Positions 1-10,862 of a DNA stretch of 64,000 nt are shown in pieces. The notes under the pieces were generated by a model that was not told where the DNA came from, made no database searches, and saw only the letters and a program-made list of their open reading frames with translations. Position 1 is the stretch's first letter; the number at the start of each line of letters is the position of its first letter. A program made the position numbers and the translations under genes. This stretch comes from Istiophorus platypterus (Eukaryota > Chordata > Actinopteri > Istiophoriformes > Istiophoridae): NCBI GenBank assembly GCA_016859345.1, contig CM029126.1, forward strand, positions 3,737,001 to 3,801,000, given 5' to 3'.

Positions 1-3000
1 GTGGGGCCGTCCCTCGGGGATGAGTGAGGTGAAGAAGGTGCTGACAAAGGACCACGCGGTGGTGAGGAAGCTTGGCTCAGGGAGGGGTGGAGCAGCGGGG
101 GCGGCAGGGGTGCCAGCGGTGCCAGCGGCCTGTGCCTGGTCCTCAGGGCCTCCACCGCCTTCCTCACCGCTGTCGTCGTCCTCTATCCCCTCGTCCATCA
201 GACGTTCCTGGGACGCACACGGGCGGAGATGGGCGTGGTTATAGAGCCACAAAACTAAAGATTCAGTTCTATATTTGGTTTAAAATAAACAACATTCAAT
301 GCTGAAACCTCTATGGATGGAAAAAAAGCTTTGAGCCACAACTTTACAAGTTTTTCTTCTCGAGTCACACGCACTTTATCGTTTTGCCTCATTTTTCCAG
401 TGTGAACACACTATCAACTCAAATCCTAATTTTTTTGAATGAATGAATGTGTTTGGGAGACGCCAACATCCCCTAACTCACCATCTCCTGTATGTCCTGA
501 TGTCTCTCTGCTTCCTCCTGAGGAGCACCAGCCTGTTCTCCTGCTCTGAGGTTCTGCTGCTCTGGCCTGAAGGGGAACCAGCCGGCCTGGTGCCTAAAAA
601 GATTTTTAAAAAATTAACATACTTTCAGACCTGGGTTAAAAGTTTTATGTTTGAAGTTCAACAGATGTTGGTTGTAAAACGCTGGACCAACGCAGCTGAC
701 GTCACTGTCTGCAGCGTAGACTCACAGGTAGACGAGAAGCATAGCGCCGACCACCATGACGAAGCGGCTGAAGGAGGAGTAGAAGTAGACGATGCTGAGC
801 AGGACGCCGGCGCGGGACACCGTGTACAACCAGTCCAGCCAGTCACGGTTCAGCTCGTCGTCGTTCAGCACCGCCCCACCCTGCGCGTTCATCTGGATGT
901 TGGGGTTGGCTGGCCGGTTCTCCGGTAGAGGGTTGGGGGCCGGGTTGGGCCCCAGCGGGGGCTGCACGGGGGCCTCGTTGGGCTGAGCGGGCTGCTGGGG
1001 TGCGGACGGGGCAGAGGCGGGGGCGGAGGCACCGGCAGGCTGAGATGCAGCTACTGCTGCTTGGCTGGGGGGAGGAGGCGAAGGAGGACACACAACAGAA
1101 GATTCACATATTTAAAAGAAAACAAAATAATTTTAATTTGAGTTTACAGTTGGACGGAGGAAGGTGCAAAGTCAGATCAGGTTTTTGTTTCAAACTCCAA
1201 ATCATCTGATTTTACTGATATACACAACTTCGACCAGACAGGAGGAAAATCCCAAGTTCCAGATATTAATATGCAATCTTGCATACATATACTTAACAAA
1301 ATTTCCTACCGGTTCAATGCCCGTACGACAGCGCATACGTCATAATGTGTTGGGACGAAGAGGGATCGGTTATTGTGAAATGACAGGATGTGCTGTGTTT
1401 CTTAAAGTGAGGCCAATTAAGTAGTTGTTGGCCCAAACTTCAGCATAGTTTCTTCTTGGCCAGTAACAGAAATAATAATTAAAACGAGGCTGAAAATTTT
1501 TATACAGGTTTAAATCTGAACACACTAGCCAGAGGCTAGAAATTATAATTATAAACCACTGATTTGAAAAAGCAAATGAGTTTGGAGGGAAATGATGGTA
1601 ACAATAATCTTCATCTCTCAGTTCAGCGTAGAAACCGGTCTCAACCATTCACACACACACACATTTCTTTGACTTACTACTGCATGTAGTAATGGCGTGC
1701 ATACATCTGCTGCCACCACAACATCTGCATGGGCATGTACATGGGGTGGGGGGGCATGTTAGCAGGGAGGCCGCCTTGTAGAGGGACCTGGGCTCCATCT
1801 GGCCTGTAGGAGGATATTTGTAAATAAAGAAAACACACAGAACAAAGACAATAGCATCCTCTTCCTGGTTCTTTTCAGTTTCCACCAAAGGTTGTCTATA
1901 TGGGAACATATTGGAATATACTTCTGGTATCCCCTGATGACGCAATCCAACACCCACCACCCCAAACCACACCCTTTAATATGATCATGGTATTGAACAA
2001 GAAAGTCATTCACAATCTCAACAAAAACTGAATATAATCTGTCTCTTAAAAAGGTCTGATTTACTGTTGCATTTGATGATAATACATTATTTTGTTACTA
2101 TGGTATTTTGATTCACATTTTTAAGAAACACAATTTTAAAAAGGCAACAAATAAGGTTGCCTGTATTAAAGACTTATGGTAAAATAAACAGTTTGACAAC
2201 ACTCACTAAGTTTAGAAAAAAATAAAGATTAAAAAGCCACCCTGGTTCAGCAGGTAACAGTCAACCACCACCTTTGCCCTACTATGAGAAAAACATCAAT
2301 GTAAACGTCACGTCATGTATCAGTCAGATTGTGGTATAGGCATTCTCACCACTGTGGGACACCAGGGGGGCTCTGGGGGTTGTACTGGGGGAAGCTGCCT
2401 CGATACCTCAGCCCATCATAGTTTCCTGGGACAGAGGCAGAGGAGGAAGAAGAGGAGGAGGCCGGCTGACCGTCCGGATTTGGCGTGGAGGCGGAGCCAG
2501 TGCCATCTGAACTCTGAGCGACAGGACAGAGACACGGACGTCACCAATCAATGAATGATCAATACGTGGGAAACGTGGGTGTTTTTTTAAAGGTGTATTC
2601 AGAGAAATCTTGGTGTGATTGAACAAAAAGTCTATATTATGTCATCTTCAGGTTTCAGCTGTGTATGAAAGCTGCTGGCACCACCTACAGAGAGCGGCAT
2701 CGAACGAGTGGGAGTCCTCATGGCTCAGCAGCTCTCTGAAATGTCTGACGCAGCACAACAACTCAACTAGTGTGTGTCAGCGTGCGTTTAAGGCCTTTGT
2801 GTGTCCCGGTAACGAGCCTCGACCCCGAAACAACAGGGCTACACACGCGCTGTTGGGGGCCTATAAAGAGGAGGACACGGGGAGCGCCGTGCGAAGGGGT
2901 CTACTCACGCCAGGGTCGGAGGCGGGAGGGTTGGCCGCGGAGGGGCTCCGGGGCGAGGGCGAGCCCGGGGGGGTGTGCGAAGCGCACACTAGGTGCATCA

Positions 3001-3415
3001 TGTGGTACTCATCCTGCTGTGGGTCGACAAGTTCGGGGCGTGAGTCCAAGGCAGTGGGAGGAGGAGAAAAGAGGAGGAGGAAGAGGAGGAGGATGGGCAG
3101 CAAAAGAGCAGAGAGACAAAACAAGAAAACAGAGAGAGTGAGAGAGAGAGAGAGAGGGAGACAGAGAGGGGATTAGTGTGGAAATGGCCAGAATTCAGAC
3201 ACAAAGCTCGACCTTTGTTGGTACAAAAATAAAAAAAAAAAACACATCAGATCAGCTATTGTTTCCCAGGCAGCCAGTTTCAGTTCCCCCACAGCCGCAG
3301 GAAAACAGAGACAAGCTGTGCCTGGTCAAACACACACACACACCAAATCATGGTCTGAACAACTGATGCTTGAAAAGTCATTAGATGGCTCAGTAGCTGC
3401 ATGCGTGCACACACA

Positions 3416-3453
<38 letters not shown>

Positions 3454-4092
3454 TACACAACCTTTCTGGAAAGAATCACCAGCACTTCTCACTAGTTCTT
3501 ACAGAGATGCAACATTCAAATAAAATAAAAAAAACGGAAACAGGTTCTTTCACTATCACGGTGCAAGTAACGGCTGTTATTAAACCACAGCACTGCATCT
3601 AGAGAGACCCTATGTGATCCTTGTTTAGACACTGAGTTTCTCACTACTCATTTCACTCATGTGGGCACAAAGAGGAGCAGTGACATGATATGTACAGCAT
3701 CACATGTCGGCACCACCGTTTTCCATCTGCTCGACTTTTTCAATATCTGTTTCGTTTAGCTTTTATAAGTTTCCAGAGGAGGAGAAATAACCGTATAGAG
3801 TATCAGCACTTAAAATAAATTCTGAAAAGATCATCTTCTCGGGTCATTTGCCAAATCAATTTATGGGCAACTCCCAAGTGATCTCATCAGTGTATATTAA
3901 GGGCAAGGAAGGAAATAACCGAGGAAATAAAGAAGGAAAAGATTGCCAGAGATGTCTTTTTGTGGATGCCTGCACATAAATGACAAACAGGGGCTGCAGC
4001 CAGTCCTCACCTTTCTGAGCACATCTCTGAGCTGCAGGTGGTCTTGGAGGAGCCTTCCTGAGTACACCAGCCGCTGGTCTTTGGACAGCTGC

Positions 4093-4143
<51 letters not shown>

Positions 4144-6422
4144 AGACACACACACACACACACACAGACAGAGTCATGCGGTGGGACAGGGAAATGAAGT
4201 GTATAGACAGTGTGAAGCAGGGAAAAATGTCTGTTCATTTATTTATTAAAAGACACTAAGAGCAACAGGCAAGTACATTTAAGTCATAGGCTCATTCATC
4301 CAGAGTCATCGGACAATGGCGTCATTTTATTTTAGATGAAATGCTTTCGTCGTATGTGACATTTTGAATCTAACCTTAAAGCTCATGGCTCTATCGAGTG
4401 TAAACCCTGGGTGGAAGTGAGACTGCTGAGGGCCCCGGAGCAGAGCCGGGCCCTCAGAGCCAAAACTAACCACAGACGTCCCTGGAAGTGTCCACATGTC
4501 CACAGTTCCGCCGAACTCCATGTGCCGATAAAGGTCGCGTGATACAATTGTAGCTGACAGCCGCTAAGTGGACATTGTGGTGAGACTATTGTGTTACACC
4601 CTCTGTGATTTATGCTGCGAGGATAAACCACCAGTGTGGCCAGCCCACGGTCCAGGAATCCCGCATGACGATTCAGAGCACAAACCTTTCGGATAAATGT
4701 TCTTTTATGAGGCTCTAATGTTTTCCCCTCCAGCTATGACAGGGGTAAAGGTTATAGCAACAGGTCTAATGTGTCGGATCATTGTTGCCTGTGCCCACAG
4801 ATTAGATTAGACTGCGGGGCTGGATTAGATTCTCATTGTGTACGATCATATCCTCTTTCACTTCTCCTCAGCAGAGGGTCTCTGTCTTTTTAGCAGATTC
4901 ACTTGAGTGCGATAAGAAACCGGCAAATGCAGGTGAAAAGTAACAGAATCTCAGAGACTATCTACTCATTCTCACCAACGATACAGGGAAAATGTCGTAT
5001 TTACGTGGTCTATGTTTGTTCTTAAGTGTGATTAGCCCCTTTCTCCTTTGGTAACATGGTCTGCCGTCTTGCACACACGGACGTGAGGCATTTTTCTGTG
5101 TGTACTAAAGGAGGAGGAGGACCTGTTTCACTCACGTCTCAGTAAACTGCCACTGACGCGTAGCCGCGGTCTGTACTGGGTATTGTGACAGTCCCGCATC
5201 GAGCAGTGTTACACGTCAGTGCATTACGTCTTATTTTAAAACTAGAGAAGAAGTCCTGGCTGGGCGTTAGCGGGGGCGCCCCTCCAGCTGAAATCGGAGT
5301 CCAAAGACACAGCCCCCATTTTAGCATGTTTTGTCACTATGGTTACACGGCCTCGCTCTGCTCTATATATCTGTGGCCTGTTTTTTTTTTTTTTCTTAAA
5401 TTGAGACAAAATAAGTCACAGAAATCTGAGAATGGAAGTGTTTGTCACTTCGCTGGTCTATGATATCACATGGAAAGCTGATCAGAAACTACATGTCCTT
5501 TAACTGTTGCTGAAAATTTTATCTTTTATTCCTGCACTGCATTTCTGCAAAAAGTTTGAAATCAAAGACAGCGGGAGCCAGGTGCTCTGTTGTGCAAAAA
5601 AAAAAAACCCAACACAATGCACCTGTTAACAACCTCAAAAAAAAAAAAAAAGTTGTTACACAGGATTAAGAAGGGTGCATGTGTTTGTATTTGTATTTCG
5701 TCACAGGATTGCTTGGAACGTACTGAGTGTACTTATGTGAGTAGTGGATTAAACTGCTGGAGTGGCTGGAAAAGCTCCCCCCCATACAGACACAGACACA
5801 CTTTAAAAACGACTTACAGTTGAAATATATTGTGACTGACATAAACTCACGCAGCTCACTGTCCTTAAATAAATAATTATTCAACATGTCAGTGTTTAAT
5901 TTTCTTCGTCCTTTGTCACTCTATTGTTGCATGAATACCTCAGTTGGCTGTTGGCTGAATACTTCAGTTGTTCCATGAGCTTTCAACATGTTTCATTTAA
6001 ATTAAATGAATCTAAAGAATTTATTCTATTAGATATAATGCCACTGATATCAATTAAGCCATGGGTAGACATTTGTCTACAGCTGGAAGGATTCATCAAC
6101 TAGTAGTTTAAGTTAATACTAAAGCAAAAATGCTAAATATTTAGAGGTTCTGGCTTTTATAAATGTGAGAATTTGAAATAAATTCACAGATTTAACCTTA
6201 ACCTTATCCCTCCTGGTTCATGAGCCATTTTAAACTCCTGTTTAAGTAAAACTATCACACGTGGGAGCCACTTACCGGCTTGCTGGGGTACACATTGGAG
6301 ATGTGACTCTTCAGCTTTTCCACGGTCCAGTTGAGGAAGCAGTTAATGGTCTGGTCTTCATACTTCTGGTTGGGGGCCTTAATGACCAGGGTTACAGGAC
6401 TATCAACTGCCCCAGAGTCCAT
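1..6422 (-). CDS. herpud2: HERPUD2-like ER ubiquitin-like membrane protein (3' end cut by window edge)
   Basis: Homocysteine-responsive ER-resident ubiquitin-like domain member 2. The family sits in the ER membrane and works with the HRD1/ERAD quality-control machinery (family knowledge). Coding exons, 5' to 3' on the minus strand: 6422-6276, 4088-4011, 3016-2909, 2513-2350, 1803-1678, 1064-726, 593-482 and 207 to <1. All junctions are GT-AG and phases agree, giving 427 codons before the window edge. The N-terminal ubiquitin-like domain (about residues 9-85) carries PVTLVIKAPNQKYEDQ and DQRLVYSGRLLQDHLQLRD. The middle is Pro/Ser/Gln-rich with MLWWQQMYARHYYMQY. The hydrophobic hairpin, about residues 293-321, follows NRDWLDWLYTVSRAG. 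The acidic tail ends with FVSTFFTSLIPEGRPH at base 1; related proteins end within a few residues, so only the last codons and stop are missing. The HERPUD2-type central motifs favour HERPUD2 over HERPUD1. Confidence 0.93.
3131..3170. repeat. (GA)n microsatellite in herpud2 intron
   Basis: Imperfect AG dinucleotide run directly visible in the intron between the coding exons at 3016 and 4011. Confidence 0.9.
3409..3449. repeat. (AC)n microsatellite in herpud2 intron
   Basis: AC dinucleotide run with one CCC interruption. It creates spurious Thr/His and Val/Cys open frames on both strands. Confidence 0.95.
4096..4166. repeat. (AC)n microsatellite abutting the herpud2 3' splice site
   Basis: About 70 bases of AC repeat with two CAGA interruptions. 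On the coding (minus) strand this is a (TG)n run ending in TGTGTTTTGCAG directly before the coding exon that starts at 4088, so it takes the place of the usual pyrimidine tract. Confidence 0.95.
4170..6275 (-). other. herpud2 intron, no gene seen
   Basis: Intron between the first two coding exons. It contains A/T-rich DNA and poly-A/T runs near 5380 and 5640. I see no other coding exon or RNA gene. Confidence 0.6.
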
Positions 6423-6500
6423 GGCTCATATTACTAGCTAGGGTCGGGCTCTGAGGAACCTGCGCTCAGGATGAGCTTGGTATCACGACTCAGGACTCAC
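6276..6500 (-). other. herpud2: herpud2 exon 2: end of 5' UTR plus first coding exon
   Basis: The minus strand reads a pyrimidine-rich acceptor (TTTTCTCCTCAG) ending at 6501, then about 78 bases of leader, then ATG at 6422. The exon ends with donor GTAAGTGG after base 6276. The leader itself begins GTGAGTCC, so a donor-like sequence directly follows the acceptor (see findings). An alternative acceptor (GAGCGCAG) lies nearer the ATG. Confidence 0.6.
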
Positions 6501-6835
6501 CTGAGGAGAAAACCGTCTCAAATCTCCATCATGCTGGACTGAGCAAAAAACCTAAAACAGTCCCTGCTGTAACCGGGGGATGGGGCGGCCCCCCCTCTAC
6601 AACATCTGCTTCATCTGGAGACCTGTTGGTGGTTTCCAATATAATTTCTCAAGTCAGTTCTTGTGAGGTGACAGATCTTGGATTTCTGGTGAAAAAAAAA
6701 GAAGAAAAATCTCAGTCTCTTTGCAGGAAGGAAGGTTTTCCTTCATACAGCATAGTGGCTGGTGGATTATATATACATACATTTTTACACACATACTTAA
6801 ACATTTACACATATGTAAAGATACGCTTAGAGTTG

Positions 6836-7260
6836 AAGTTATTAGTTGATTTACAAAAAAAATAATCAGCAACTGTTTAGATAATCGATGAATCATTTCA
6901 TCTTTAGGCAAAAATGCTAAACTTTCAATGACTGTAGTAAACTGAGTATAGTTCTTGACTGTTGGTCCAACACAAAAAGCCATTTGAAAACATCACCTTG
7001 GGCTTCGAGAAATGATTTTGGTCAATTTTCGCAATTTCCAAACGTTTGACAATGAATGTATCGGTTGTTAAAGTCCATTTTTAAGGGAACATTTGATGAT
7101 TTCCCACTTATTCTAGTCGTACGCTGTAGAACACTGAAAACCTTTGGGTCTCGGTCGGATACAAAAAGCGATTTGAAAACATCATCTCGGGCTCTGAAAA
7201 ATCTTTAGGGCAAACCAAACAACTGATCAATTAATAATAATAATAATAATAAGAAGAAGA
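6836..7260. repeat. Teleost dispersed palindromic repeat, degenerate copy
   Basis: The motifs cacaaaaagccatttgaaaa (6970-6989) and a second, similar aaaaagcgatttgaaaacat (7163-7182) belong to a MITE-like family I recall from many fish genomes. In that family, blocks near CATTTGAAGACGTCACCTTGGG are bracketed by ATTAATCGATTA-type ends. Two partial units appear in the same orientation. It ends in an AAT/AAG trinucleotide run at about 7230-7262. Assignment is from memory. Confidence 0.5.
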
Positions 7261-7495
7261 AGAATTAGAGGCTTCGTTGACAATGAACTTAAATGTTGTT
7301 GGCAGTCCTATAGAAGTTGTTATATCACTAACTTCTGTTCCGTGGATTAAATCACTGAAGCATGTAAACAGAACCTAACCACTGCTGAGATGGGGGATGG
7401 GATGATGGGACGGGGGGTGAGTTTGGGTTCTCACTTCCTGACACCTGCCCTGTTGCATCATATTTAACAGTAAACTGTCAAAAGCTCCAACTTAC

Positions 7496-7930
7496 TGTGA
7501 ATCACCCCGCGTCGCGCTAAACCAGAGGATTCAGAGTTTAAGCTCAGCTCTGGGCCCCGCGTTCGTAAACTTGCCGAAGGCGCCGTGTAAACGGTCCCGG
7601 CAGCTGTTTCTGCTCTGACCCTTGTCGCGGAGCCAGCTAGCGGCGTTAGCTCGTCGGCTAGCCGTAGCGTCGCTGGGGCTTTTCCGCTGGGGGGAACTCG
7701 CCGAGGCTAAGGCGGCGTTAGCGCGGTGACAACGCGTTTTGAGGCCGCGGCCGTGTGCGCCGGACGCCCCTCGTCGCCCCGGGCGGCTTTTTCGCTCGGG
7801 TGGTGTTTTGGTCCGGTACCTGTTCGCTCGTCCGCCGACGTCGCCTCTGTCTTCGTCCCAGCTCGGCTCGTCCGCCTTGTTGTTGTAATGTCGGGTGTGT
7901 GAGCGGAAACACGTCATCTTTCTTCTCAAC
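7496..7930 (-). promoter_or_regulatory. herpud2: herpud2 CpG-rich promoter and probable noncoding exon 1
   Basis: About 7500-8030 is GC- and CpG-rich, unlike the AT-rich DNA on both sides, and sits just upstream of the first herpud2 coding exon. On the minus strand a consensus donor GTAAGT occurs at 7495-7490, so an untranslated first exon ending at 7496 would splice to the acceptor near 6501. The exon's 5' end is not visible; 7930 is only the approximate edge of the GC-rich block. Open frames here on either strand match nothing I recognise. Confidence 0.55.
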
Positions 7931-8022
7931 AGCTGATCAGGAGGGAAAAAAAGGAAACGCCGGCGAGACGCCGTTTCTAGCTAGCGGCTAACTGTTAGCG
8001 CCGTTAGCCGCCGTTAGCCGCC

Positions 8023-8078
8023 GTCACAACGACCAAACTACTGGAATATTAATGTCACAACGACCAAACTCCTGTAAT
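8023..8078. repeat. 31-bp direct repeat, two copies
   Basis: gtcacaacgaccaaact is followed by a near-identical 8-base tail in both copies (start positions 8023 and 8054). It lies at the edge of the herpud2 CpG-rich block. Confidence 0.85.
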
Positions 8079-8129
8079 CTAAAGCGTTGCTGCTAAGTAG
8101 TGAACTGTTTATAGCGACGTGATTGTAGG

Positions 8130-8480
8130 AGACAACCAGCCGAAGTTTCGTGAACCTTTAGGAAACTTTGCCTTCAGGCTATTTTTCCTTTTTTTTGAGA
8201 GGATTACAGAACAACTTAAAGCTAATTTCTGAAACTTTGAAATATCCTTCAGGAAACTTCACCTGAAAGTCCTAATTTTTTGTAACCTAAAGGTTATTTT
8301 GTGGTACCTTTAGAGAACAATTCCCTGAAGATTTATATATTGTGATTTCTTTGCAAATTTCTTTTTTTGCTATACTTGAACCCTCTACATTTTTTAAATA
8401 AAATTTATTTTGTCAAAAACACTTTGGATAACTTTCAGGCAACAGTGTCTGAAGGTTCGCTCAAGGTTATCTTTTGAAAC

Positions 8481-8540
<60 letters not shown>

Positions 8541-8690
8541 CCCCGAAGAGAAAAAGAAAATATTTTGCTCCACTTAAAGAATGTTCTAGAAATGTTTAGT
8601 AAAGGTTAGAGAAACAAAAAGATTATTTTGGGAAACTAGTGGTTACCTTATGAAACCTTAAGAAAAGAAGTTCCCTGAAGCCTCCACCCA
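8130..8690. repeat. Internally repetitive block with central (TA)n array
   Basis: Variants of TTCCCTGAAG recur at 8321, 8539 (TTCCCCGAAG) and 8671, together with many CCTTTAGGAAA/AACCTTAAG-like words. The centre is a pure (TA)n run at about 8484-8537. This resembles a diverged satellite or non-autonomous element; no coding capacity is seen. Confidence 0.5.
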
Positions 8691-9240
8691 CTGGCAAAGA
8701 CAAAACAAACAAACAAAAAAAAAAAGGTAAAAGACCAGTGTAAAGTGTTGGAAAGGAAAGTAAACCAGAGCCCAACCATCGTCCTTTAAAGAGAAAAAAG
8801 AACGGTGCTCGTAGCCAATCTTCACATTAGAGAATCTAGAACGGCAAATGATTTTTTACCAAAAAAAAAAAAGATTCATCAGTCCCTTTGATTGTTTTCT
8901 ATGCAATGATCGACCAGTCGTTTCAGTGCTAAAAGTCCTCAGAACTAAGGAGATGAAAAGGTCTGTAAATTATTTTCTGCCCCATCAGAAGATTCAGTGA
9001 ATGTAGTTATAGCCAGTGACAGTTTTCCAGGATTTGATGGATGCACTGTAGTCACCCTCTCTCATTCAGTTCCCACTATTGTTAGTTGTCCGCATTGTTC
9101 TTTACAGGACACATGAAAACAAACCTCAACCCAAATGAGCTGGTGTGTGGGCAAATTCAGAGACATTTATCAGATTCGTGACACAAAAGTTTTCCCACTC
9201 TAAAAGAGCTGCCGAGAAAAGCCAAAGCAATTTTCAAAAA
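8691..9240. other. Intergenic, no gene seen
   Basis: A/T-rich DNA with short poly-A runs between the herpud2 promoter side and the kinase gene's poly(A) signal. No coding exon or structured RNA recognised. Confidence 0.5.
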
Positions 9241-9242
9241 CC

Positions 9243-9248
9243 TTTATT
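9243..9248 (-). terminator. Poly(A) signal of the phosphotransferase gene
   Basis: AATAAA on the minus strand, about 150 bases downstream of the stop codon at 9399. Confidence 0.6.
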
Positions 9249-9398
9249 TATCCAGGAAATGGTTTGACAAGCATTTTTTCACTGTAAACAGGCGAGGGAA
9301 AAGAACTTCAGTGTGTGTTTTTTGGCGTTGGATGTTTCCGTACACAAATTTTTCATACAGCTTTCGGTCACACGCTCACTTCTCAGGTTTCCAGACGC

Positions 9399-10862
9399 TT
9401 AAAGTTTTTCGTACAACTTCAATTTGTGCAGCGCCTCCTTGGTCAGTTGTTTACTGTAGCGGTTGATCCTCCAGTGTCCGGGCATCCACCCCAACAGAAA
9501 ACGGTGAAAGTCTGTCCAGGCGAACGCAAACATCTCCCTCCACTCTTTCTCCAGGGCAGCAAAGTCCACGTCTCCTTTCACAGCCTGCTTTAGCTCTGCG
9601 AAGTAGTAGTCCAGTAAGCCGTGCACCCTCTTCTCACACTCCTTTTCCTCCATGCAACTGCCTAAAAAATACACCACATCTTTCATCCCGCAGCCCCCGC
9701 CGACGTACTGAAAGTCCACGGCCGCGACGTCCCGCCCACTTTGGGAGAAACAGAAGTTGGCCAACTTGGCGTCCCCGTGGACGATGGTCTTGAAGTGACA
9801 CCCGTTGAGGACCCTGTCAATGTCGCCGGCCGCCGCTTTCAGCTCGGCGTCGTCCATGGCCTCCAACTCGTCCGGCCGGGTCTCCAGGTGCCAGTATGTG
9901 CCCACGGGCCAGAGCCCCTCAGGGGCCACGCCCAGGAACAGAGCGTGGAAATGGGCGAGCCAGCTGAGGCAGGCCCTCATCTCTCTGTCCTTCACGCTCG
10001 TCCTGCAAGGGAAAACAAACTTATTTATCGAGACTGAAGTTCATTTATCCACTTGTTCATGTCTCACTCTTCTTTGTGCCTTGAAAGTCCTGGAAAACAT
10101 GACTTGAAATTGAGAAATATACAATTTTTAGGTTTTTTTAAAAGGAAAGAAAAAAACAGACCCCAAAGGTCGCACCTACATTTTCAGTTTCTTGGTTTTT
10201 TTTTTAATATTTGCTTTTAACTATATATAGCTTCTCAGAAAGAAAGTTGAGATGGGTTGGGGATGTTCTGGAGGGGACTTATATTGATTAGTCTTTTGAC
10301 CTCAGTATTTCTAAAATCTTGGCTCATGTTCATGCTGTTCAAAATTTATATTTTCTTTCATTTTATTTTTTTTCATTTTTAATGGAAATATTAGAATTTT
10401 TCCATTCATTCGATGCCCCATACTTACCCAGTTATTCCCCAGTACTTCAAACAACATTTCAGGGCCCTACCTTCTCCGATCGTAACCGGCCACATCCAGG
10501 TCCTCCAGCACGATCAGCATCTCTTCTCCATGGGAACAGGCGGCCAGGCAGGCAGGGATGCGGCAGCTTGGGCTGGTGGAGTAGTTCTGGTACCAGTGCG
10601 TCTCCACCTGATATGACCTCACTTTACGCCTGTGGGACCGGTCCGTGTTCCAGCCGCCCGGGTGCTCGGCCTCCTCCGGGAACTTGACGTGCTTGACGAC
10701 CACGGAGGGCCGGTCGCAGCCCTCCAGGTGCAGCCTGACTATCTCCCCATAGCCGCTCCACAGGGTCTGGATCTTTGCACCGACGTGCAGGGATGAGGCA
10801 CCACAGGCCTGCAGGACCAGATCCTGGTACTCCTGTTTCATTTCCCAGGTCAGTTGTGAGCC
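9399..10862 (-). CDS. Bacterial-like phosphotransferase (choline-kinase/EcKinase-like), two visible exons
   Basis: Protein-kinase-like small-molecule phosphotransferase; its substrate cannot be told from sequence. Coding exons on the minus strand are 10862-10471 and 10002-9399, joined by a GT-AG intron in phase 2, with stop TAA at 9399-9401. Counting from the Met codon at 10841-10839 (MKQEYQDLVLQACGA), the protein is 324 residues. The N-lobe has SVVVKHVKFPEEAEHPGGWN (likely ATP-binding Lys). The C-lobe has the catalytic loop HGDAKLAN (199-206) and the metal-binding DFQ (220-222). The body matches, from memory, bacterial phosphotransferases annotated in the choline/ethanolamine or DUF1679/EcKinase families, and these begin close to this Met. 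The first exon base may instead join an upstream exon, because a good acceptor (CTGCTGCAG) precedes 10862. No upstream coding exon was identified. Frame, catalytic residues and splice sites are intact, so it is probably functional. Confidence 0.8.

Noticed and set aside
443..928. 161-codon plus-strand frame
   Set aside because: Runs antisense through two herpud2 exons and the intron between them.
3400..4170. CRISPR-like or satellite array
   Set aside because: These are plain AC dinucleotide microsatellites with no spacer-repeat structure.
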